Origin: DASXMX01 sp036794395
GTDB lineage: Bacteria > Planctomycetota > Phycisphaerae > Tepidisphaerales > Tepidisphaeraceae
Reading direction: 5' to 3'
DNA: 24,912 nt
Assembly (NCBI GenBank): GCA_036794395.1
Contig: DAIRGS010000078.1
Span: 1 to 24,912 of the forward strand
Positions 8,554-15,218 of this stretch are shown here, in pieces. The translations under genes were made by a program, and so were the position numbers. Under the pieces are notes generated by a model. The model did no database searches. It was not told the origin of the DNA and saw only the letters and a program-made list of their open reading frames with translations. Positions within the stretch are counted from its first letter, which is position 1. Each line of letters starts with the position of its first letter.

Positions 8554-9123
8554 TCAATGCTCGGGCCAGGGTGCAATCTCTTTGCCTTCGTGAGGCTTGC
8601 CCTCAAGGTTTTTCCCGCGGAGCGACGCCACGTACGCGGCGGCCAGCACCCGTTCATTGTTGCTGAGCCGGTTGCCCCAGGCGGGCATCGCGCCGTTCTT
8701 ACGGCCCTTGGTAATCACATCGAAAATGTCATCCACCTTTTCGACGTTGATGTAGAAGTTGTCGGTGAGATTGGGGCCAATCAGGCCTTGGCCATCCTTC
8801 GCGTGGCATGCGATGCAGTTGGTCGCAAAGATTGCCGCTCCGCCTTTGAGCATGTCAGGATTCTTACTGAAGCGCACGAGCGTCGCGGCATCTCCGGTGA
8901 ACGCGCCCGATTTTTGCAACTCGGCAATCACCTCGCGGTCGTACACGCCGATCGGGGTGAATTCGCCGACGCTCATCGCCACCACAACCACATACATGCC
9001 CGAGAACAGCACAGTGCCGACAAATATCCATTTCCACCAGCCGGGCATTGGATTGTCGTATTCGCGGATTCCGTCGTACACGTGATCGGTAAGCGGTTGT
9101 TCTGTGTCTAGTTGATCGTTCAC
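8554..9123 (-). CDS. ccoP: cbb3 oxidase subunit III (CcoP), one heme c domain
   Basis: A diheme subunit in most bacteria, passing electrons from soluble cytochromes to the oxidase. Here it is 189 residues: an N-terminal CcoP segment (YDGIREYDNPMPGWWKW), one membrane helix, and a single cytochrome c domain with CIACH and a downstream MPAWG methionine ligand. A usual CcoP has two CXXCH motifs and about 300 residues, so this is a monoheme form. The C-terminus is intact, with a natural stop. It starts at a GTG (9121-9123) that overlaps the ccoQ stop as GTGTGA, so translation is coupled to ccoQ. Confidence 0.92.
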   Translation of the reverse strand: MNDQLDTEQPLTDHVYDGIREYDNPMPGWWKWIFVGTVLFSGMYVVVVAMSVGEFTPIGVYDREVIAELQKSGAFTGDAATLVRFSKNPDMLKGGAAIFATNCIACHAKDGQGLIGPNLTDNFYINVEKVDDIFDVITKGRKNGAMPAWGNRLSNNERVLAAAYVASLRGKNLEGKPHEGKEIAPWPEH

Positions 9124-9314
9124 ACAACACCTGCCTCGTCATTCGATTCCGCCGGCGCGTTGCCGTTCAGCGGAAGGTTTGCCCAGTAATCCAATTCGCC
9201 CCGGCGACGCGTAAAGGTGTAGATGATCACGCAGACGAAAATCGCGAAGAACATCAACAGCCCTGTTTCACCGACGCGTCCCAAATCGATGTGATTGAAA
9301 ATCTCTTTGAACAT
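9120..9314 (-). CDS. ccoQ: cbb3 oxidase subunit CcoQ-like
   Basis: A 64-residue protein with one membrane helix (LLMFFAIFVCVIIYTF), then basic residues and a polar tail with LDYWANLPL. Position between ccoO and ccoP, size and topology are those of CcoQ/FixQ, a small subunit that stabilises the oxidase, particularly CcoP. The sequence is poorly conserved between species, so the name rests mainly on location and topology. It overlaps ccoP by four bases and lies 18 bases after the ccoO stop. Confidence 0.85.
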   Translation of the reverse strand: MFKEIFNHIDLGRVGETGLLMFFAIFVCVIIYTFTRRRGELDYWANLPLNGNAPAESNDEAGVV

Positions 9315-9332
9315 GATGTTTTCTCGCTGTTT

Positions 9333-10028
9333 CTACTTTGCGGTCGTTGTTGCGGGCCCGGCTGCCTGACTGGTCGCCGGCATTGTTGCCGGTGCCGCCA
9401 CCGAGGGCGGCACCGCGAACAGATCCGTGCCCATCCGCTGGAGGTATGCAATCAGCGACACAACCTGCTTGTCTTCCAGGTTGGCCGGCCCGCCCTGGTC
9501 CTGAATCTTCTTTGCAATCTCCTTCGCTTGTTTTCGGGCCGAGTCCGCCGACTGCGCCCGATCCATATCGGTATAGGGCACGCCCAGCGCCTGCATTGCT
9601 CTGATGTGGACGGGAATCGAATCGAAATCAATTTGCTCGTGCGCCATCCAGGCATAACGGGGCATGATTGAGCCAGGCGTGACTTGCGCGGGATTTTGAA
9701 AGTGCAGCAGGTGCCACAAATCAGATTGGCGGCCACCTTCCCGGGCCAGATCGGGGCCGATCCGGCGCGAGCCCCATTGGAAGGGATGATCATAAATAAA
9801 TTCGCCAGGCTTGGAGTATTCTCCATACCGTTTGGTTTCGGCGATGAGCGGCCTGATCATCTGCGAGTGGCACAGATAACATCCCTCGGCGACGTACATG
9901 TCGCGGCCGGCCAGTTCCAGCGGCGTGTAGGGTTTGACGGAGGCGATCGTTGGAACGTTCGAGCGAATCAGGAACGTGGGGATCATTTCCATCAGCGATG
10001 CCACCCCCACCGCCACGATCACCATCAC
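9333..10028 (-). CDS. ccoO: cbb3 oxidase subunit II (CcoO), 5' end damaged
   Basis: Monoheme cytochrome c subunit of cbb3 oxidase. Visible are most of the N-terminal membrane helix, the hallmark IPTFLIRSNVPTIASVKPYT, the heme site CYLCH, YGEYSKPGEF.YDHPFQWGS and a C-terminal Ala/Thr/Pro-rich tail. The open frame I give starts at a GTG (10026-10028; an ATG follows directly). The family-specific N-terminal residues RWERLPIKFTV continue upstream in frame for 17 more codons until a TAA at 10077-10079, which is itself preceded by an in-frame ATG. So the 5' end is mutated, misassembled or the relic of a CcoN-CcoO fusion. No ccoN lies upstream. Confidence 0.9.
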   Translation of the reverse strand: MMVIVAVGVASLMEMIPTFLIRSNVPTIASVKPYTPLELAGRDMYVAEGCYLCHSQMIRPLIAETKRYGEYSKPGEFIYDHPFQWGSRRIGPDLAREGGRQSDLWHLLHFQNPAQVTPGSIMPRYAWMAHEQIDFDSIPVHIRAMQALGVPYTDMDRAQSADSARKQAKEIAKKIQDQGGPANLEDKQVVSLIAYLQRMGTDLFAVPPSVAAPATMPATSQAAGPATTTAK

Positions 10029-10095
10029 CGTAAACTTGATCGGCAGCCGCTCCCACCTCGCAGGCGCGAAGGGCCTTTACATCGTGAAATAGTCG

Positions 10096-10467
10096 TCAAT
10101 GGGAAGAACGCTTTAGTAAGACGACAATCACCGTCTCGCCGGGATAGTATTCGCTGCGCCCTGTGTTTTGCGCCGCGAACTCCCATCCCTGCTGACTGAG
10201 TAAATTCAATACGTCAATTCGTTCGTCCTTCCCACCCTGGCCACCCAGCTTGGCGTAAAGCTGGCGAAATGTGTCAGCGAAAATCTTTTCAGTAGGCGAA
10301 CGAAAGAGGCATCGTTGCACCGCATCGATATTCTGAGCGTATACGAATTCGGCGTACTCAATCCGATTGCTTGGCGACGTTGCGGGATGCGGGTTTTGCT
10401 GTTGTGCAAACACAAAACAGGCAACAAACGCCAGAGTCACGACGAAGGCTAAAATCGCTTTCTTCAT
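10096..10467 (-). CDS. Small secreted protein, DUF4177-like
   Basis: The product is about 123 residues. MKKAILAFVVTLAFVACFVFA is a signal peptide, probably cut after the AFVFA-type junction. The C-terminal half contains LNLLSQQGWEFAAQN and a final VIVVLLKR, the pattern of DUF4177-like small domains (alpha helix, 'GWEL' turn, beta hairpin). No catalytic residues are visible and no role is known. I start at the ATG at 10465-10467 rather than a TTG three codons earlier. The ATG overlaps, as ATGA, the stop of the ORF at 10464-10925. It ends 14 bases before the broken ccoO region and is not a known oxidase component, so its position upstream of ccoO is unexpected. Confidence 0.6.
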   Translation of the reverse strand: MKKAILAFVVTLAFVACFVFAQQQNPHPATSPSNRIEYAEFVYAQNIDAVQRCLFRSPTEKIFADTFRQLYAKLGGQGGKDERIDVLNLLSQQGWEFAAQNTGRSEYYPGETVIVVLLKRSSH

Positions 10468-10925
10468 AATCGACAAATCGTCGCATCCCGCCTCGAAAAG
10501 TTAAAGAACCAATGAAGTGGGTCTATACCGGCCACGACGCGTTCCAGACGGAATGCCAGAGGGTTGCTTACGTCAGCCTTGTCCGGCGCGCGGCGGATGG
10601 TTCGCTGTGTTTTCGTGATTCGGATTGGCTTAACCACTCCCTGGCGATCCTGAAACTGACTCACCACGACTTTGAATCCGATGTGATGGCGGTACGGGCT
10701 GGTCGCAATGCGCCGAGGCTCCGTGGCGAGTGGCCGCCAATGCGCCCGCTGGACGTGGTGGTCACCTGCATGCCAAGCGTCCTTGTCTGATTGCTTCGTT
10801 CGCCATCCGCGTTTGATGCCAGTTGCACCCGATCCGAGACGAAGCTTGATTGCCTTGCCAGCGCAGCGCACGAAGGCCGCGGCTGAATTACATGAGGGAA
10901 GTATCGGAACCTGAAGATCGTCCAT
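10464..10925 (-). pseudogene. Possible fragment of a SUMF1/FGE-sulfatase domain protein
   Basis: This open frame of 153 codons has an atypical composition for most of its length. Its centre, HHVQRAHWRPLATEPRR followed by PYRHHIGFKVVVS, resembles the end of formylglycine-generating-enzyme (SUMF1) domains, which usually finish RGGSW ... R ... GFRVV. The upstream part of such a domain is absent, so if the match is real this is a decayed or 5'-truncated remnant. The frame's stop overlaps the ATG of the next gene (ATGA), which would fit a former operon. It could also be chance. No competing gene is evident on the plus strand. Confidence 0.25.
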
Positions 10926-11053
10926 CTATTGGGAGAATGACCCTCGATGGCTTACGAAACCTGCGGAGCGCGAATAGGGGAATGTCCTATCAAGGAAGTG
11001 ATGTTCGTCACTTTTAATGTTCGTAGCGACGGCTGCTGTAGCAGTGGTTCGCT
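10477..11053. other. Gene-poor stretch between the oxidase and GTPase loci
   Basis: Nearly 580 bases without a confident gene. Apart from the weak SUMF1-like frame, it holds a 6-bp-arm hairpin at 10996-11013 (AAGTGA, loop tgttcg, TCACTT) that is followed by TTTAAT on the plus strand, and a short CTGCT-AC-AGCAG hairpin just after the GTPase stop. Either might help end transcription, but neither is a strong intrinsic terminator. A plus-strand ORF from 10512 (92 codons) has no recognisable features. Confidence 0.35.
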
Positions 11054-11764
11054 TCATCCAAAGAACCATTCCGGCAGTGGCGGAGGCAGCCTGGATGGCT
11101 CGTATGAGGGGTCTTTCTTCTCGTGTTGGCGATCCAGCCAGCTGAGCCACTTTTTGAGACCGGTGTTCTCAAAGGCCGAAACCTCGAGAAATTCGGCAAT
11201 GGGATTGATCCTGTGAACGTCCAGGCGCATTACCCCACGGTCAAACATGACGTGGCGCTGGAGTTCGGATTTGGTAAGGATCACCACATCCGAATGCGAT
11301 ACCAAATTTGCATACTCCGCAGCCTTGTCATCGCCTCCGCTCACTGCCAGCACCGCAACGGTTACGTCCTGCCCAAAATCAGGCACTCCGAAAATTCCGC
11401 CAAGCGATTCGATGAATACGATTTGGATCCCCTTCAATTGAAGATGTTGAACGGCGGTATGAATTTCTTCCGCAGTGGGCGCGGCGCTGTTGACCACCTC
11501 GACATGATCGCAGTATCGGGTAAGGCGTTCGGCATCGCGCTGGGCCGCGGGATTGGCTACGACGATAGCGACTCCGGTCATCCCGCGCAATTGCCGGGCC
11601 GTCGCCTCAAGCAGCGCAGTCTTACCAGCACCTGGAGGACCAATCAGCGCGACGGTCAGGATCCGGGCTTTCGACAGCATCTGCCTGATCTGCACCGCGG
11701 ACAATTCGGTGTCCAGCGAAGCGGTGCGTTGCGATGCCCGTGATTGACTCTGAGTATATTCCAT
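11054..11764 (-). CDS. Orphan HypB/UreG-type G3E GTPase
   Basis: P-loop GTPase of about 236 residues related to the nickel-insertion proteins HypB and UreG. It shows a Walker A GPPGAGKT (residues 42-49), a Walker B-like segment IVFIESLGG, and the HypB-like core VAVLAVSGGDDKAAEYANLV with a TKSE in place of the usual NKxD guanine motif. HypB's metal-binding GCH motif between Walker A and B is missing, and no hydrogenase or urease gene is nearby, so a metal target is unknown. I start at the ATG 11762-11764 because GGAG lies six bases upstream; the ORF continues further 5'. It is divergent from the plus-strand genes at 11995 and 12169, so a shared control region lies between. Confidence 0.8.
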   Translation of the reverse strand: MEYTQSQSRASQRTASLDTELSAVQIRQMLSKARILTVALIGPPGAGKTALLEATARQLRGMTGVAIVVANPAAQRDAERLTRYCDHVEVVNSAAPTAEEIHTAVQHLQLKGIQIVFIESLGGIFGVPDFGQDVTVAVLAVSGGDDKAAEYANLVSHSDVVILTKSELQRHVMFDRGVMRLDVHRINPIAEFLEVSAFENTGLKKWLSWLDRQHEKKDPSYEPSRLPPPLPEWFFG

Positions 11765-11994
11765 GGCCATCTCCAGTTTGAACAGATTCGGGGCCAATTG
11801 TGATTCTCCAACGATCACGCCATCGCCGTAATCGGGGCAAGTTCCGGTAATGTGTTAGGAATTCGCCTTATGGACATTTGGGAATCTCCCTACCGGAACA
11901 CCGGCGCAATTCTGGATGCGCTATGCGGGCGCGAACCCGATACCCGGCCTTGGATCTATGGGGGATAATTGATCGAGTTTCAACGGAGAATGAC

Positions 11995-12138
11995 ATGAAT
12001 ACCCGTCGAATTCGCAAGCCGTCCAAACTCCTGGCCCCGGCAAAGGCACGCATGATGCTTTCACCGCCGTTAGGCGGGCGCTACTCGCGTCAAGAGGGTC
12101 CTGCCCGGCAAAGACAGCACTCGTCGAAAACACACTAG
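11995..12138 (+). CDS. Small basic hypothetical protein
   Basis: A 47-residue, very basic ORF (MNTRRIRKPSKLLAP ...) with a GGAG ribosome site seven bases before its ATG. It precedes the DUF302 gene by 30 bases in the same direction, and the two would form a small operon. No domain, membrane segment or cysteine motif is visible. The supporting evidence is the ribosome site and position only, so it may be a leader or non-coding. Confidence 0.35.
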   Translation: MNTRRIRKPSKLLAPAKARMMLSPPLGGRYSRQEGPARQRQHSSKTH

Positions 12139-12168
12139 ACCCTCAGTTTCCAGTCAATGGAGGTTGTC

Positions 12169-12564
12169 ATGATGCACGTGAGAACGACCCGGGGAAACAT
12201 TCCTTCCGTAAGCAAACGCCTGATTGCCGCCGCGAGAAAGCGCGGAATGCGGGCCGTCGGGCGCCACGCCATGCAGTGGCATCAGATCAATTCATCTGAC
12301 TCGCGGGATCCCGAGTGCCGCATCTATGATTTCTGCAATGTAGTGCGACTTCGCGAATCGCTGGAGGCCAATCCGCTGGCGGCTACAGTCCTCCCCTGCC
12401 GAGTGGCGGTCTTCCGTGGCGCCGATGGCGTAAAGCTCGCGATGATGAAAGTGGCCGAGTTTCTGCCGACGACGAAATCCTCGGGACTGGATGAGCCGCT
12501 TGCGGCAATGGAACGCGATCTTGCAGACGCGATCGATGAAGCCGGCGATGGAAAACATCGGTGA
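12169..12564 (+). CDS. DUF302 domain protein
   Basis: A protein of about 131 residues. The region from VSKRLIAAARKRGMRAVGR through IYDFCNVVRLRESLEANPLA to VLPCRVAVFRGADGVKLA follows the DUF302 pattern: a helix-strand unit, then 'CNP...A', 'LPC.V.V' and a 'DG' turn. The C-terminal helix (MERDLADAIDEAG) also fits. The biochemical function of DUF302 is unknown, although such genes are common in stress and redox gene clusters. A GGAGG ribosome site precedes two ATGs (12169 and 12172); either could be used. It is transcribed toward the response regulator gene, which ends 122 bases away on the opposite strand. Confidence 0.7.
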   Translation: MMHVRTTRGNIPSVSKRLIAAARKRGMRAVGRHAMQWHQINSSDSRDPECRIYDFCNVVRLRESLEANPLAATVLPCRVAVFRGADGVKLAMMKVAEFLPTTKSSGLDEPLAAMERDLADAIDEAGDGKHR

Positions 12565-12685
12565 GCCGACAGCTACCCGCAAAGCCCGATCCGTCGCAAA
12601 AGCGAGTGATCGAAAGTTCACAGCTCTGGCGGCTTCGACCGTAAATTGATCGCGTGCGGAACAACCTTCGTGAGCACTTCGATCT

Positions 12686-13381
12686 TCAGTGGCCTTCGGA
12701 ACCCGGGGCGTTCTTGACGGCGAAGCGCAGCAGTTCGGCGCTGGTCTTGAGACTCAGCTTCTCCTTAATATGCTCGCGGTGGGCCTCGACGGTTTTCGCG
12801 CTGAGGAAGAGCTTTTCGGCAATCTCTTTGACGCTCAGCCCATCGCCGATCATGCAGAATACTTCGAGTTCGCGATCGGTCAGACGGTCCATCGGGAGCT
12901 TCTCGGAGGTATTCTTGCCGCCGACCATCCGCTGAAGGAGTGACGATCCCATCTTGTCGCTGACATAGACTTTGCCGGATAGCACCGTGCGCACGGCGCC
13001 CAGTAACTTGTCCGAGACCTCCTGCTTCATGATGTAGCCGTGTGCGCCAGCGCGGAGCGCGCGCTCCGCGTAGAGCTTCTCATCGTGCATCGAAAGCACG
13101 AGCACGGGTAACCGCGGGACTTGGGCCTTCAGCTCCTTGAGCAGTTCGATGCCGTCGCTGTCCTTGAGCGAGATGTCGACGATCACGAGGTCGGGCTTGG
13201 CCTCGCGGATGGCGCGGAGTGCCTGATAGGCTTCCTCGCCCTGACCGCAGACAACCAGGTCCGTTTCGTTGTCGAGGAGCTGCATCAGCCCCTGGCGCAC
13301 GACGGGGTGATCGTCAACGATGAAGATTCGGCGCTTTTGTTGATCGGGCGTTCCCGAGGCGCCTGTTCTTTTGGTGGCCAT
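12686..13381 (-). CDS. NarL/FixJ-family response regulator
   Basis: Two-component response regulator of 231 residues. The receiver domain has the acidic pair DD (23-24), the phospho-acceptor Asp in LVIVDIS (about residue 69), the conserved Ser in VLVLSMHD and Lys in YIMKQE. A LuxR/NarL-type helix-turn-helix follows (LTDRELEVFCMIGDGLSVKEIAEKL ... SAKTVEAHREHIKEKL, about 163-220). It starts with GGGAG six bases before the ATG and lies only 24 bases after the histidine kinase gene, so the two form a cognate pair and probably one transcript. Target genes are not known; the low-oxygen genes around it are candidates. Confidence 0.93.
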   Translation of the reverse strand: MATKRTGASGTPDQQKRRIFIVDDHPVVRQGLMQLLDNETDLVVCGQGEEAYQALRAIREAKPDLVIVDISLKDSDGIELLKELKAQVPRLPVLVLSMHDEKLYAERALRAGAHGYIMKQEVSDKLLGAVRTVLSGKVYVSDKMGSSLLQRMVGGKNTSEKLPMDRLTDRELEVFCMIGDGLSVKEIAEKLFLSAKTVEAHREHIKEKLSLKTSAELLRFAVKNAPGSEGH

Positions 13382-13405
13382 CTCACGCTCCCGTTGTTGA
13401 ATAAG

Positions 13406-14893
13406 TTATCGGCGTCGAAGCTCGCATGTCACCCTGGTGCCGCCGCGGGGCGCTCGTACGATCTGAAGACTCGCGCCGATGACGTGCGCGCGATGCGTCA
13501 TCGTCCGGAGGCCCAAACCCGTTTTGGGCTGAACGGCCAGAGGTATTCCCACGCCGTTATCCTTAATGCACAGGCGGATTCGTTGCGAGTTGGCATCCAG
13601 CGAAATCGTAACGCGGCTGGCTTTGCCGTGACGAATGGCGTTTTGAATCGACTCCTGCGCAATCCGGTACAGATGCGTAGCCACCGAGTTATCCACCGGC
13701 GTGAGGTCTTCCGAACAAGTACACGCACACCGGATGCGGAATTGTGTGCTGATGCTTGCGGCCAGTTCCTGAAGCGCTGTGCTGAGGCCTTGCGGTTGCG
13801 GGGCAACCGGGTACAGGCCGTGCGACAGGTTCCGCGCCTGGGTGATCGCATCGTTAATCAACTCGGTAATCTGGCTCGCGTCCTTGACCTCCGGCATGGC
13901 CTTTAGCGCCAACTTTTGCTGCAAGGCGCGGACGAGCAGCGAAGTCCCAGTGAGCTGCTGGCAGAGCCCGTCGTGCAGGTCCTGCCCGATCCGGCGTTGT
14001 TCTCGCTCGCTGATGTCGAGGATCTCCCTCTCGAGCCGCTTTCGATTGCTGATGTCATGGAGGATGCCCGTGAACATGCGGCGGTGGCCCAGCTTCATTT
14101 CGCTGACGGCAAGATCCACTGGAAAGCGCGTGCCGTCCTTTTTCAGACCCACCACCTCACGCCCGATGCCGATGATGCTGGCCTTGCCGGTCTTCAGGTA
14201 AGTTGCCAGATACCCATCGTGTTCGCCCCTGAATGGCTGCGGCATGAGCATGCTGACGTTGCGGCCGATGACGTCTTCGGCTTCATACCCAAACATCCGG
14301 GTTCCCGCGGGATTAATCGTCTCGATCCGGCCGCGGTCGTCGATGGTGATGATCGCGTCTACGGCAGTATCGAGGACCGCCCGGCTCTGCACCTCGCTGT
14401 CGCGCGCGGCCTGATGCAATGCCAGGAGCGACTCGTGGCGTTCGGTCGCATCGCGGACGACCTTGGCATAGCCCGTGAGCGTGTCGTCCGGCTGCCGAAG
14501 CGCCACTGTCAAAACCTCGGCCCAAAACTGGGTGCCGTCCTTGCGGACCCGCCATCCCTCGCTAAGGTCACGGCCGAACTTCCTTGCCCGGTCGAGGTGG
14601 GCCTGCGGGATGCCGGCGGCCACGTCCTCGGGGGTGTAGAACACCGAGCAATCGGCGCCCACCGCCTCTTCGGCGCTCAGCCCCTTGATATGCTCGGCGC
14701 CGGCAGGCCAACTCACGATGTACCCGTCAGTATCGAGCATAAATATCGCGTAATCGCGCACGCATTCGACAAGCAATCGAAACTCCTCATCGCTGCCAAA
14801 ACCCGATCCGGAAAACGCCTTGACCCGCCGCCGCTTCACCGCCGCCGGTGCCGACCGTTTCCTGCCATTCCTGCGCCCATTGCGTTTGAACAT
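13406..14893 (-). CDS. PAS-PAS histidine kinase, FixL-like oxygen sensor candidate
   Basis: Soluble sensor kinase of about 495 residues (start at ATG 14891-14893; the frame extends to 14959). PAS1 spans about 35-150 (IVSWPAGAEHIKG). PAS2 spans about 170-285 and closely follows the FixL heme-PAS: IGRNVSMLMPQPFRGEHDGY, then IIGIGREVVG. The His of EHDGY (about residue 225) aligns with the FixL proximal heme ligand and the Arg of GIGR with the FixL oxygen-contacting arginine. A HisKA_3 domain with phospho-site QDLHDG (His about 307) and a HATPase domain (QESIQNAIRHG, DNGVGI, GLGLRTM) follow. No membrane helices are present. It pairs with the NarL-type regulator 24 bases downstream. Heme binding is inferred only. 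Confidence 0.9.
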   Translation of the reverse strand: MFKRNGRRNGRKRSAPAAVKRRRVKAFSGSGFGSDEEFRLLVECVRDYAIFMLDTDGYIVSWPAGAEHIKGLSAEEAVGADCSVFYTPEDVAAGIPQAHLDRARKFGRDLSEGWRVRKDGTQFWAEVLTVALRQPDDTLTGYAKVVRDATERHESLLALHQAARDSEVQSRAVLDTAVDAIITIDDRGRIETINPAGTRMFGYEAEDVIGRNVSMLMPQPFRGEHDGYLATYLKTGKASIIGIGREVVGLKKDGTRFPVDLAVSEMKLGHRRMFTGILHDISNRKRLEREILDISEREQRRIGQDLHDGLCQQLTGTSLLVRALQQKLALKAMPEVKDASQITELINDAITQARNLSHGLYPVAPQPQGLSTALQELAASISTQFRIRCACTCSEDLTPVDNSVATHLYRIAQESIQNAIRHGKASRVTISLDANSQRIRLCIKDNGVGIPLAVQPKTGLGLRTMTHRAHVIGASLQIVRAPRGGTRVTCELRRR

Positions 14894-15218
14894 TGCCTGC
14901 GACCTTGTCGGAGCCCCTCCCAAATGGCCGCAGAATACCGGAGGGGCGAACGGACGCAATTGAAATGACCGGGCAGTCGGTCAACGAACGCGGTCTCCAC
15001 GATGTTCGACGCCGTGGAAGACGTTGGCTTGCATCTTGGGCATGACCTGGCTCCAGTGCATCAAACGCGTCCGTTCTCGAACCGGATTTGTCCATAGTGG
15101 CGGCCGAAAGAGCGCCCGATCTCCATGACGCCGCACGTGTGTTACGGGCAAGCCGCGCAGATACGAACGCGCGTCAATCATCTGACATCATTGAGACTTA
15201 CTCTACGCCGCGCGGCCT
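14894..15218. other. Promoter region of the kinase-regulator pair
   Basis: About 325 bases separate the kinase gene from the cysteine-rich gene. Several ORFs here overlap the kinase or lack ribosome sites, and none is convincing. Two dyads stand out (14966-14983 and 14996-15018) 75-125 bases upstream of the kinase start, and a GCCGCGCGGC palindrome lies at 15207-15216 just after the stop of the upstream gene. The kinase promoter is expected here, but I cannot define -35/-10 boxes with confidence. Confidence 0.4.
14966..14983. promoter_or_regulatory. Dyad upstream of histidine kinase (operator candidate)
   Basis: TGACCG and CGGTCA form perfect 6-base inverted arms around six bases (GGCAGT). 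It lies about 75 bases upstream of the kinase ATG, a location suited to a dimeric regulator such as the NarL-type partner. Function is inferred from symmetry and location only. Confidence 0.3.

Noticed and set aside
10512..10790. Plus-strand 92-codon ORF
   Set aside because: No Shine-Dalgarno signal or domain, and opposite strand to its neighbours; the minus frame there has slightly better but still weak evidence.
11944..11990. TTGATCGAGTTTCAAC upstream of the 11995 gene, considered as an FNR box
   Set aside because: The right half is not ATCAA at the required spacing, so the match is too weak to report as an oxygen-regulator site.
14787..15181. Overlapping minus-strand frames in the kinase upstream region
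   Set aside because: They overlap the kinase N-terminus in other frames or lack a ribosome site and read as low-complexity basic shadow frames.
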